Below are positions 1-8,526 of a stretch of 64,000 bases of DNA, one piece after another. The translations under genes were made by a program, and so were the position numbers. A model generated the notes under the pieces. The model saw only the letters and a list, made by a program, of their open reading frames with translations, was not told the DNA's origin and did no database searches. The stretch is from G965202915 sp965202915 (GTDB taxonomy: Bacteria > Pseudomonadota > Gammaproteobacteria > Eutrophobiales > Eutrophobiaceae), in NCBI GenBank assembly GCA_965202915.1, contig OZ241847.1:1178001-1242000 (forward strand), given 5' to 3'. Numbering within the stretch: position 1 is the stretch's first letter; every line of letters begins with the position of its first letter.

Positions 1-3000
1 GACTATAAAGTTTTTTGTAGAAATAGTAAAAATTACTATGAAAACCATCAGATTCCAGAAGGAGACATCGAGGGTTTTCTTGAGAAAGGAAAAAATGGAA
101 ACAATCAGATTCCAGTTTTACCTAGAAAAAAATTGTCAGACGAAGAGTCCGAGTACTTGCAATCTCTAGGTTGTTATCATGGTATCGATGATAGTGTAAT
201 TATGGAAAGTTATGACTGGCTGGACCGCATTTCACAACAGGACTGGGCAAAAGAGAACCTTGCGCGCTATTATGATTTACTGGAATATATCATTGACAAT
301 AAAGATCATGCAAAAGATGAAACAATAATTGATCATAAAAAGAATAAAGAAATTAAAATTCTCTACAAATATTTTAAGGAGTACAATTTAATTTTTTTGA
401 TTTCCCCATTGGACCCTAAAACCCCAAGTGACGAATCTGATTTACGAGAATATTATGAAAATGCACTAACAGCCCCACCAACTGACCGAGAGGAAATCGT
501 TCGTAAAAGTGCCCGTGCCTACCCAGAAATCATAGCTTATGATGAGGCGCTCTGGATAAAAGTGCAGAAAAGCACCGAAGGTAATTTAGCACTATCACCA
601 GAAGAGGAGAGTATCCTTGAGTCAATTTTGACCCCCAATAAGGAAAATCCAAAATACCCGTTATTTATTAATGGACGACCAGGTAGTGGGAAATCTACAA
701 TCCTCCAATATTTGTTCAGCGAACATTTATCGCATTATATTCGGACGGAGATGGATGATCCCCCGCCACTATATCTCACTTACAGTGCGCCATTGTTAGA
801 GCAAGCTCGTTCATCTGTTAAAGATATTTTGGAATGCGGCAGTGAGAAGTTACAAGATGATACAACTATTCCGCTCAGCGATGAATTAGGGGAAAAGAGT
901 TTCCGTCATTTTCATGTTTTTTTATATGACCAACTTCCTGATGATATGAAAGAAAATTTTCCAATTGAGAGTTACATTGACTTTGGTAAGTTCTCTGAAT
1001 TATGGGATAAAAAGCGAAAGAGTCACCCAAAGATTCAAGTGCGTAGTATCAATCCAGAACTGGCGTGGCACACCATACGAACCTTTATTAAAGGTATGCA
1101 ACATGAGTCTGGCGAGGAGATTGATCCTGATTTTTACAAAGAACTGCCTCGGGATTCTAAATCTGTCTCGGATGAAACTTTCGAATTGATTTATAAAAAT
1201 GTTTGGCAGGGCTGGTACCAACGATTTTGTTCCGAAGAAGGTCAATGGGATGATCAAGACTTAGCACATTCCGTATTAGAACATTCATCAGATAAATTAT
1301 CCGTTTACCCGGCAGTATTTTGCGATGAAGCACAAGATTTTACAAATATTGAGCTCGAGTTGATTGAGCGCCTTTCGGTGTATTCTGATCGTGAGTTGCC
1401 CGGTTTTCTTGCCAAACATGTACCTTTTGGGTTTGCAGGAGACCCTTTCCAAACTTTAAATCCCACCGGATTTAACTGGAATGCGGTCCAATCTAGCTTT
1501 TACGAGAAAATCGTTCGACAACTGGATGGTAGTGGTGCAGCAGGGCTAAATTTTAACTTTCAAGAATTGCGTTTTAATTACAGGTCATCGAAAGAAATCG
1601 TTAAATTAGTGAACTTAATTCAGATATTACGAGCAGTGCTCTTAAATCACAAGGGTCTTCTTCCGCAACAAAGTTGGGCGAGTCAGAGTACTGCAAGTCC
1701 TAGATGGTTTAGAACTGATGATGCGGCCTGCCTAAGTAAGATTCGAGAACAAACCGAATTAGTTATCATCATTCCTTGTCAGGAAAATGGTGAGCATGAG
1801 TATGTCAAGCAAGATGATTTTCTTTCTAGTATTGCCTTACAGGGTGAAGAAATATCGAGAAATATTTTGAGCCCGGCAAAAGCTAAAGGTTTAGAGTACG
1901 ACCGCGTACTATTATATGGTTTTGGTACTGAAGCGACAACACGAACCCCAGAATTACTAGAATTTATTAACACGCTAGGAAACGATCAACCTCTCCAGGA
2001 TGAGCATCGCCTGCTTATGGAATACTACCTTAATCAATTTTATGTCGCGGCAAGCCGTGCCCGTAGGCGCCTATTCATTGTAGATTCAAATGAAGCCATA
2101 AACAATTTTTGGGCATTTGCAGAGCCACAAAAACAACAAGAATTGTTGAGAAGATATAACGATAGCCAATGGCGTATCAACGATCTTGGTGGGATACTGC
2201 AAGGAGATGATGCTAGTTGGTCCGATGATAGAGATGAGCCTTTGGAGTTAGCGCGCACTTGGAAGAAACAGGGTGAAGCTCAACGGGACCCCTACCTACT
2301 TAATCTTGCCAAATCCAATTTTGAATTGGCCAGGCGCCCAGAAGAAGCTAAGCGCTGTGAGGCAATGATGTACCAATTCAAAGGAAAATTTATTAAGGCG
2401 GGTGACTTATTTAAAGAATTGGGGCAATCCGTCGATGCTTGTCACTGCTATTGGGCTGATTGGGCTGGGGAAGGCTTAGAGCCAGTGGTTAACCTAGTGG
2501 AAACATTCCCAGAAATTGCTGACGATCCACGCTTTTTAGCAGCGAACACGATTACACGAGATAACAACGATACCAAGCAAATCGACGATTTATTGACCGC
2601 ATTGGAAACAATAGAACCCGTACCCTTTCCTAAAGGATCTGACCAAAGTCCTGCATGGCGTCAATTCTTTGACAAGTTTATTGTTAAAGTCATTAAAGCA
2701 ATTAAAGACAGTGACCAAGGACATTCGAAGTGGGCGCATTCAGTTGAACACATTGTTAGGGTTATAAAACGTCTGGGCATTTCCATTAAAGCATATCCAG
2801 AGTTAGGCGAACTATATTATTTAGTGGATAAAGCAGAAGAAGCTGTTGAGCATTGGAAAAGGTCAACGGATCGAAAACAAGAAGAGCCAGAGTGGTTTCT
2901 AAAAGCGCAGGCGAAAATGAACCCTTGGCCGAATAATATTCTTTACCTTTTCCGATTGAAGGACTATGACTCTATAGTCCAAATTTGGGAAAGCTCTGAT

Positions 3001-4140
3001 AATGTTAAATTCAAGGAAGATCACATCAAACTGATTCTCAACAGTGCTATAAGCGTAAATAACATATCTGCCATTCGAAAATTACTTCTACTTTACACCT
3101 GTAATGATGACAAAATAATCCAAAAGATAGTTCAACAGAAATTACCTGATGACATCATTTCAATTGCTGTAGTCAAATGGCTAGAGTCCCATAGTAAGTG
3201 GAGCCAAATTGTTGATTTTGTGACTGACGGGAAATTTCCCAACGAACTAATCAGCAAGCAATCAGAGGCTATGAAGGTTAAAAGGGATCAAGTTATTATA
3301 GTCTCCGAAACCGTGCGTGTGCTTGCTAGATCTGAACGTCTTGCTGATGAAAAATCAAAATCACAACAAATAATTTCAGAGTGTCTGAAAAGATATCTAA
3401 TCATAGGGAATGAAACTAGTCCTGAACAAAAATCGCTCATAAAGAAAATTCACAGTTTCGTGGACGTTAAAGAAGTTGGGGCTGCCTTTGAAAGGGCATT
3501 TAGACTTACTTATGCTATTGAATATTACGAACAATGGTTTAAAAATGGTCATAGGAAAAATGTTTTCCCGCTGTCTATAGAAAACGTAAATTTTGCAAAG
3601 CAACGTTGGATAAAGTGTAAACACAAGCTGGGGAAGATAAGCAGTGAACGACATACAGAGGAAGCTGAAAAAATGGAAGAAGAGTGGGGACTGCCTATCG
3701 ATAACCAACCGGAGTACCCAGATTTAAGACCAGCTATTGCCTTAGATATTCCAAAAGATATACCTACTCCTGCCGAAACAACGAAAAAGGGATCTATCAC
3801 ATCTGATCAGGAAAATTCAGTGCAAACTGTTTCTATAGAGGGTCAACTTGTTATTGGTGATCTAAAGCTTAATATGGTTACTTTAACGAAAAAACAACGT
3901 ATTATATTTACAAAGGGTGCTACTGAAGACCAGGTTACTTGCGGGCCAGAAAAAGTGTCCAGTGAAGACGTTTCCGTTGAATTGGTCGATGATGGTACCT
4001 CTTCTAAAACCTGGAAAGTTAAAGAATGGGACGTTTTCATTGAGATTAAATTTAGCGATAAGGATTTTGGTTTAGTTATTCGACTAAAAACTGATAAGGA
4101 TAATTCGATTATTGGTTTCGAGTTAGGCTATCCTACATAA
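1..4140 (+). CDS. Superfamily 1 (UvrD-like) helicase with long repeat-type C-terminus, 5' end outside window
   Basis: The frame is open from base 1, so the gene starts left of the window; the first in-frame start-like codon (TTG at 133) lies in an ordinary coding stretch and has no ribosome binding site. Counting from that TTG, residues about 177-190 hold a Walker A motif (GRPGSGKST), about 396 a DEAQD Walker B, about 478 an FNYRSS motif and about 637-650 a YVAASRARRRL motif VI, together an SF1 ATP-dependent helicase/translocase core. Residues from about 700 to 1150 are helical and rich in short degenerate repeats resembling TPR or alpha-solenoid units, and the last 120 residues look beta-rich. 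The layout (SF1 motor plus long solenoid) recalls large helicases of defence islands, but no nuclease motif is visible. Codon use is AT-rich compared with the SLAM locus next door, suggesting transfer. Function beyond nucleic-acid translocation is unknown. Confidence 0.85.
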   Translation, partial: DYKVFCRNSKNYYENHQIPEGDIEGFLEKGKNGNNQIPVLPRKKLSDEESEYLQSLGCYHGIDDSVIMESYDWLDRISQQDWAKENLARYYDLLEYIIDNKDHAKDETIIDHKKNKEIKILYKYFKEYNLIFLISPLDPKTPSDESDLREYYENALTAPPTDREEIVRKSARAYPEIIAYDEALWIKVQKSTEGNLALSPEEESILESILTPNKENPKYPLFINGRPGSGKSTILQYLFSEHLSHYIRTEMDDPPPLYLTYSAPLLEQARSSVKDILECGSEKLQDDTTIPLSDELGEKSFRHFHVFLYDQLPDDMKENFPIESYIDFGKFSELWDKKRKSHPKIQVRSINPELAWHTIRTFIKGMQHESGEEIDPDFYKELPRDSKSVSDETFELIYKNVWQGWYQRFCSEEGQWDDQDLAHSVLEHSSDKLSVYPAVFCDEAQDFTNIELELIERLSVYSDRELPGFLAKHVPFGFAGDPFQTLNPTGFNWNAVQSSFYEKIVRQLDGSGAAGLNFNFQELRFNYRSSKEIVKLVNLIQILRAVLLNHKGLLPQQSWASQSTASPRWFRTDDAACLSKIREQTELVIIIPCQENGEHEYVKQDDFLSSIALQGEEISRNILSPAKAKGLEYDRVLLYGFGTEATTRTPELLEFINTLGNDQPLQDEHRLLMEYYLNQFYVAASRARRRLFIVDSNEAINNFWAFAEPQKQQELLRRYNDSQWRINDLGGILQGDDASWSDDRDEPLELARTWKKQGEAQRDPYLLNLAKSNFELARRPEEAKRCEAMMYQFKGKFIKAGDLFKELGQSVDACHCYWADWAGEGLEPVVNLVETFPEIADDPRFLAANTITRDNNDTKQIDDLLTALETIEPVPFPKGSDQSPAWRQFFDKFIVKVIKAIKDSDQGHSKWAHSVEHIVRVIKRLGISIKAYPELGELYYLVDKAEEAVEHWKRSTDRKQEEPEWFLKAQAKMNPWPNNILYLFRLKDYDSIVQIWESSDNVKFKEDHIKLILNSAISVNNISAIRKLLLLYTCNDDKIIQKIVQQKLPDDIISIAVVKWLESHSKWSQIVDFVTDGKFPNELISKQSEAMKVKRDQVIIVSETVRVLARSERLADEKSKSQQIISECLKRYLIIGNETSPEQKSLIKKIHSFVDVKEVGAAFERAFRLTYAIEYYEQWFKNGHRKNVFPLSIENVNFAKQRWIKCKHKLGKISSERHTEEAEKMEEEWGLPIDNQPEYPDLRPAIALDIPKDIPTPAETTKKGSITSDQENSVQTVSIEGQLVIGDLKLNMVTLTKKQRIIFTKGATEDQVTCGPEKVSSEDVSVELVDDGTSSKTWKVKEWDVFIEIKFSDKDFGLVIRLKTDKDNSIIGFELGYPT

Positions 4141-4194
4141 TCTGAGATCCCTCCAGGAAAGGAAAAAAGCAGGGGTCGGCGGGGCAAATCTGTC

Positions 4195-4655
4195 CTACTC
4201 TAGCAAATACAGGCCCTGGGTTGCGACTACTGGCAATGTGGCACCACTATCCCCCTGCATCAGCCAGCTGATTGCCACCGGAAATCGGAAAGCCAGCACT
4301 TTACAAATCTTTTCCGGGTGGTAGATGCTCAGCACCGGGTTGTTCCGCTCATCCAAGTCAATCACCAACTGCTGGCGCAAAACTGGGTCATCAAATCGCC
4401 ATTGGTTATTCGATTGTAGAATCGGCTTGACGTACGCCAGTACCGTTGGAATGTTGGCATACCACTCTGGCGGTGGCATCCGGCACTTAATGTCCCGAGA
4501 TTTCCGAGGCCCGGCCCATGTTTCCCGTACATCTTATCCACCACCGGATCGGTCAATCGTAACACTTTGTCCTGGGCGTCGATTATCCTCATCGATGCCG
4601 CTTCCAGGACTGCTACCCTGCTCCCGCAAAAGTGGGGGAGGCAATCATCCCGCAT
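4195..4655 (-). pseudogene. Unrecognised coding remnant in two frames
   Basis: Two overlapping minus-strand frames (4655-4362 and 4479-4195) read as parts of one protein-like sequence: the first gives a plausible polypeptide to about 4500, the second continues from MPPPEWY to a TAG stop at 4195. The switch suggests a frameshift near 4490. It lies directly downstream, on the same strand, of a RidA-like remnant. I do not recognise the family. Confidence 0.35.
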
Positions 4656-4667
4656 TGATCGGCACGG

Positions 4668-4915
4668 TCACCTCTATCTCTATTTTCATTTTCTATCCAC
4701 CAGACCTGCGCCAAACATAGTTGCGGCGGGGCGGGTGGCGATCCGGTATTTTTGGAAAACCGCCAGCATGGTTCATGGTCTTTTCGGTCGGTGAATATGC
4801 AGTGCACGCGCACAACCCGGTCAAAACCGCTACCGGCTTCGGTCAGGGCTTTTGTTCCTGAAACACTGCTCGGCCTGTTCAACGGGACCGTCGGAAATAG
4901 TCATGGCCTAATAGC
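4668..4915 (-). pseudogene. RidA/YjgF-like remnant (copy A, diverged)
   Basis: On the minus strand, short stretches match the RidA (YjgF/endoribonuclease L-PSP) family: a GFDRVVRVHCIFTDRKDHEPC block in one frame and the usual C-terminal MKIEIEVT in another. RidA proteins deaminate reactive enamine/imine intermediates. The reading frame breaks several times. It is related to the RidA remnants at 7.9-8.3 and 23.3-23.65 kb but clearly more diverged, and it shares their frame break between the DRK and MKIE motifs, so that lesion predates the copying. Confidence 0.6.
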
Positions 4916-4973
4916 GGCGAGCACCCCAATCGGCAATTATGTTACGGGCCTTGCCGGTTGCCCGGGCATTACA

Positions 4974-6353
4974 TCAAAACTGCCGCACGAACCGCAAATC
5001 CACACGGGTGCGCTGGTATTCACTCAATGTGGAGTTGGATGTTTGCCACTCCCGTGCCACCACCAGCTGTGGACTGAAACCGAACAGGGTGAACCCTCGG
5101 TTCAGTGCCAACAGGCGAACAGTGCGCCGGTGGTCAACCCGCCGTTGGTTGGAAAAAGGGGCATTGAAGCCGTGTTGTCTTCGCAACCATTCCAGGTTAC
5201 CACTTATTGTCCATCCCTTGGGTAAGACCATTCCCAGGCCGCCGTTGATTCTGCGTTCTCGATTTTGCCCGCCGATTTCTGGGCGTTCCTCGGATAGTCC
5301 GACTCCCAGATTGCCCTGTAACAGCGGTGAAAACAGCCAGACGCCGTTTAAGACGTAGTCGATCTCGGTATGATCCGCCGAGGATATTCTCCGGTGTCGG
5401 GTGTCTGTCCAGGACACCCGCCCATGGGTGCTGAGCCGCCGGCTGAATTGATGACGGGCGTCAAAGCGCAGGCCCTGCTCCCTGCTATGCGGGCTGCGGG
5501 CAACCCATCTCTGCGCCACGGTGGCTTGCAGGCTGGCTTCACTGCGACTCGACGCCAGCCATCGGGGGCCGGTGCGAAATTGCAGCCAGTTCTCGTCGAA
5601 TTCATGGCCGGCGTATTCAATGTGGGCCGCGTCGGTGCCAACGCGCCAGCGCCAATGTTGTCCCAATGGGTATTGATACTCACCGCCGGTGGAAACCAAC
5701 AAACCCGCACCGGAACGCGGACGGGATTCCTCGTTCACGTCAAAGGGCAAACCGAACAGGTAAATGGTTTCGGTGTCGGTGCCGCTGTTGATGTTGTCGT
5801 TCTGGACCACACTGACCGACAGGTAGCCACTCCACTTGCGTCGGGCGCGGATGCTGTACAGGAAACGGCGGACGTTGTATTCCATCGCCGGCGGCGGTTT
5901 GCCCGCCAGAACCAGATTGAAATGCCGTTGGGACAGATCGTTATCGCCCTTGAGGAAAAACGCCTGCGCCAGTTCCAGGCGAACCCGGGTTAATCCGGGG
6001 CGTATGATTAAGATGTCACGCAATGCGATGATTGCTTCATCCAGCAGCGCCGTGCGCTCGGCTTCGGTTTCCATCTGCGCGGACAAGCGCATGGCCGCGA
6101 GGCCGGTGAGGAAAAGGATGTCGATACTGTCGGGATGGTCCGCGGGCAGGGAACGCAATACGTTCAGGGCCTCGCTGAAGTGCTTGTTTTCAACCAAAGC
6201 CCGTGCTTGCCTGACGTCCGGGTCCGACGACAGATGGGATCGCTGAGAGGTGGCAAGGGTCGCCGGCGCATACAGCAAGGCCAGGACTCCCAGAATGCCA
6301 ATTAATCGTTTCACAGGGTAAATAAAAGAGAGCCAGGCAATATTATTATCCAT
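4974..6353 (-). CDS. Surface lipoprotein assembly modifier (SLAM, DUF560-type)
   Basis: A 459-residue protein predicted to sit in the outer membrane and help translocate specific lipoproteins to the cell surface. The N-terminus has a hydrophobic segment (GILGVLALLYAPATLA) that fits a signal peptide, residues about 40-165 form TPR-like helical pairs, and residues about 175-459 alternate like a beta barrel and end in Phe (LRFVRQF), as outer-membrane barrels do. Length and layout match SLAM proteins, which have an N-terminal TPR domain and a 14-strand barrel. A TbpB-like lipoprotein gene lies immediately upstream on the same strand, as SLAM substrates often do. A shorter start inside the hydrophobic region is possible. 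Substrate assignment is inference. Confidence 0.85.
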   Translation of the reverse strand: MDNNIAWLSFIYPVKRLIGILGVLALLYAPATLATSQRSHLSSDPDVRQARALVENKHFSEALNVLRSLPADHPDSIDILFLTGLAAMRLSAQMETEAERTALLDEAIIALRDILIIRPGLTRVRLELAQAFFLKGDNDLSQRHFNLVLAGKPPPAMEYNVRRFLYSIRARRKWSGYLSVSVVQNDNINSGTDTETIYLFGLPFDVNEESRPRSGAGLLVSTGGEYQYPLGQHWRWRVGTDAAHIEYAGHEFDENWLQFRTGPRWLASSRSEASLQATVAQRWVARSPHSREQGLRFDARHQFSRRLSTHGRVSWTDTRHRRISSADHTEIDYVLNGVWLFSPLLQGNLGVGLSEERPEIGGQNRERRINGGLGMVLPKGWTISGNLEWLRRQHGFNAPFSNQRRVDHRRTVRLLALNRGFTLFGFSPQLVVAREWQTSNSTLSEYQRTRVDLRFVRQF

Positions 6354-6664
6354 TGCCTGTTTTGGGGAAGATTAAAATTATTCACCAAAGATGCTTTGCC
6401 CATGCCCCCAACAGTGCCGACTCCCCGGCCTGGGTGGTCGGATCAGCGGGCACCGTCACCGCAAGGCCAAACTTGACACAGGAGACCGCCTTGTTGCCTG
6501 ACAACTCATGGTGCCACCGGATATTGTTTATGCGTCGCCACCCTCGCGGTCACCAGTTGATGCAATAAGGCCAACGCATCCGCAATACGGATCGGATCGC
6601 ACAGGTCATCTTGCGCCAGGGCTATCCGGGGACAAACTTCATGGCCTTGCGGCAAACGCGGAAA
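6354..6664. other. Gap between lipoprotein and SLAM genes
   Basis: No convincing gene, RNA or repeat was found in this 311-base stretch. The minus strand gives short protein-like fragments broken by stops, which may be the residue of a lost gene. Confidence 0.4.
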
Positions 6665-7702
6665 TTACTCTTCTTCTAGCGAAGCGCCAAAGGCGCCGAC
6701 AAAACTTGTATCTGCGGTTATCGAGGCACCGCCAAAAGTCCCACCCACAGTAGTTGGATGAGTGGTGGCGTCGCCCGGGTCATTGCCGAAAAACTGTCCG
6801 CCCCACCTGCCACCAAAATCAGCAGGCGCATCCAGACCCAAAGCTGTGACGTCTCCGGTGAAAAAACCGCCATCAGCATCATCAGTTATCGTGGCGGTTC
6901 CTAACATTATTTCACGGTCAAGGGGATCATCATCATCATCCAGAAAGATCTCGCTGACCGTTCCCGATATCGAACCCGGAGTCGCTGCCCCACCAAACTC
7001 CGCTGTGAGTTCAACACCCGCTTCAAAATAGCCGACTGCTTCCTCAGAGGCCCCACCATCAGTATAAAGGCCGGTTGCCGCCCCGTTGTAAGTCGCGCTG
7101 CCGGTAAGCCCGTCAATATTGCCACTCGTGAAAGGCTGGTTTCCGTCCATGAAAGCGCCGAATTCAATATCAGAGGGGCCACTGACAGTATCGGGAACGT
7201 ATAACCAAATCCCGCCTGCCAACCAGTCGGTATCTGATGCCGACTCAATATTGGTGAAAAAACCCACCCGCAGAGTGCCGTTATCTACACGCCCGCCCGC
7301 CTCAAGACCGATTGCGTCTTCAACGTCGTCGGCGAAATCGGAATCATCTCGAAGATCATCCTGCGTGATAGTCCAGTCTAAGTCATCGCCCGTTTTTGTC
7401 ACGGTAAAGGTATATTCACTGCCGGCGCGTTCCAAAATCGCCACATTAACCGAGTCAGTGGTTGCCGGGGTAACGGCGCCATCGCCGTTTGAAGATTGCG
7501 TGACGCTACCCTCGTTTGGGGCGTTTCCGGCTGCCTGTGCCAATTGTGTTGATACCTCGCTGACTCGGGCTCTGGCCAAGTCTCTTAGGTCATCGGGAGC
7601 CAATGCGCCGCCTCCGCCGCCTCCGCCGCCACCACAGCCGGCGAAGAGAAACATACAAACAAGTGCCAATCCAAAGGTTCTTTGATTTTCAGTTTTAATC
7701 AT
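6665..7702 (-). CDS. TbpB-like surface lipoprotein, probable SLAM substrate
   Basis: A 345-residue lipoprotein: the N-terminus ends in the lipobox LFAGC (Cys23), followed by a run of nine Gly that would act as a flexible tether. The body is acidic, rich in Gly, Thr and Asp, and the last third (FGGRWGGQFFGND then VGGTFGG) matches the C-terminal beta-barrel motif of transferrin-binding-protein-B-like and other SLAM-exported lipoproteins. The start is supported by a GGGAGG ribosome binding site about nine bases upstream. The SLAM gene follows on the same strand, so the two probably form an exporter-substrate pair. What it binds (metal, haem, host protein) cannot be told from sequence. Confidence 0.8.
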   Translation of the reverse strand: MIKTENQRTFGLALVCMFLFAGCGGGGGGGGGALAPDDLRDLARARVSEVSTQLAQAAGNAPNEGSVTQSSNGDGAVTPATTDSVNVAILERAGSEYTFTVTKTGDDLDWTITQDDLRDDSDFADDVEDAIGLEAGGRVDNGTLRVGFFTNIESASDTDWLAGGIWLYVPDTVSGPSDIEFGAFMDGNQPFTSGNIDGLTGSATYNGAATGLYTDGGASEEAVGYFEAGVELTAEFGGAATPGSISGTVSEIFLDDDDDPLDREIMLGTATITDDADGGFFTGDVTALGLDAPADFGGRWGGQFFGNDPGDATTHPTTVGGTFGGASITADTSFVGAFGASLEEE

Positions 7703-7885
7703 CGATATAAACCTCCCGTCGCAATGTTAATATAATAGGGCAACTCCGTCTCGCCCAGGGACAAGCCCCCCACAGTTGTTAGAATGCGACACAGGATATA
7801 TTGACTATGCCGCCCATTCTGAAAATGGCATTCCATTCAGTGCCCCCTGCGGGGAATCCCTTGTGACTCTATAACAATAATTATA

Positions 7886-8525
7886 CTAGCAAATATTTTC
7901 TTTGCAGATAAAAAATTGACGCAGGGGGTATCTTATTTGTCCCCTGTTACCTATCTCAATTTTCATTTTCTATCCGCCAGGCCGGCGACGAACATGGTTG
8001 CGGCGGGACGGGTGGTGCCCAGGTGTTTTTGGAAAACCGGCCGGCACGGTTCATGGTCTTTTCGGTCGGTGAATATGCAGTGCCCACGGACAAGCCGGTC
8101 AAAACTCCTGTCGGCTGCGGTCAGGGCTTTTGTTCCCGGAACATTGTCCAAGCTGTTCAACGAGGTCGTCGGAAATGGGCACGGCCTGGTAGTCGTGGCC
8201 GGTGGTGCCGGACACGAGGATACAGCCCCCCGTCCACCGCCACCCAAGAATAACCGATTTTCGATTCAAACTCCGAGTCGCTTGAGATTAGTTTTCGGTG
8301 CACGTCGTTGCTCGCTTCATTGTCATGCGTCGTCGCTCATTCCACCGCGCCATACCCGCCCCCGCCCGGTGTTTCAATCACGAACACGTCCCCGGCCTTT
8401 AATTCAATTCGGGCGACGCCAGCCAGTTCGGTGATGCTGCCGTCAGGGTGTTCGACGCGGTTGTTGCCGGTGGCGCCGTCTTGTCCACCGGCGAGGCCGT
8501 AGGGCGGCGCCGCCGGAGCCCTTGC
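7886..8525. repeat. Segmental duplication, copy B (partner at 23234-23965)
   Basis: This block is nearly identical to the one at 23.2-23.96 kb from the CTAGCAAAT at its left edge to the CGCCGCCGGAGCCCTTGC near 8525. It carries a decayed ridA-like gene and the last codons of a 5-oxoprolinase gene. Relative to the other copy it lacks about 90 bases near 8502, where GGCGG joins directly to CGCCGCCGG. Confidence 0.9.
7940..8303 (-). pseudogene. RidA/YjgF-like pseudogene (copy B)
   Basis: Reading the minus strand from a GTG at 8303 gives the typical RidA N-terminus (HRKLISS, then FESKIGYS), then after a frame change LVSGTTGHDYQAVPISDDL, then after another SFDRLVRGHCIFTDRKDHEPC and TRPAATMFVAGLAD, and after a third MKIEI. 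All the main family blocks are present in order but spread over several frames, so the gene is dead. It lies just downstream of a 5-oxoprolinase C-terminal fragment, as in the other copy, pointing to an ancestral hydantoinase-ridA operon. Confidence 0.8.
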
Positions 8526-8526
8526 A
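8337..8526 (-). pseudogene. 3' fragment of 5-oxoprolinase/HyuB gene
   Basis: The last about 55 codons (PPYGLAGGQDGATGNNRVEH to the end GGGGYGAVE) duplicate the C-terminus of the full-length gene at 23685-27398 almost exactly. It has been joined in frame to the remnant of an unrelated methyltransferase domain on its left (5') side, making a chimeric reading frame. Confidence 0.9.

Noticed and set aside
7119..7685. Plus-strand frame opposite the lipoprotein gene
   Set aside because: The minus-strand frame has a signal peptide, lipobox, ribosome binding site and family motif; the opposite frame is a shadow with poly-Pro from the Gly codons.
7916..8434. Open frames on the plus strand across the duplicated block
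   Set aside because: They run antisense to the RidA-like motifs and do not resemble any protein; the two copies are similar only because the DNA is duplicated.
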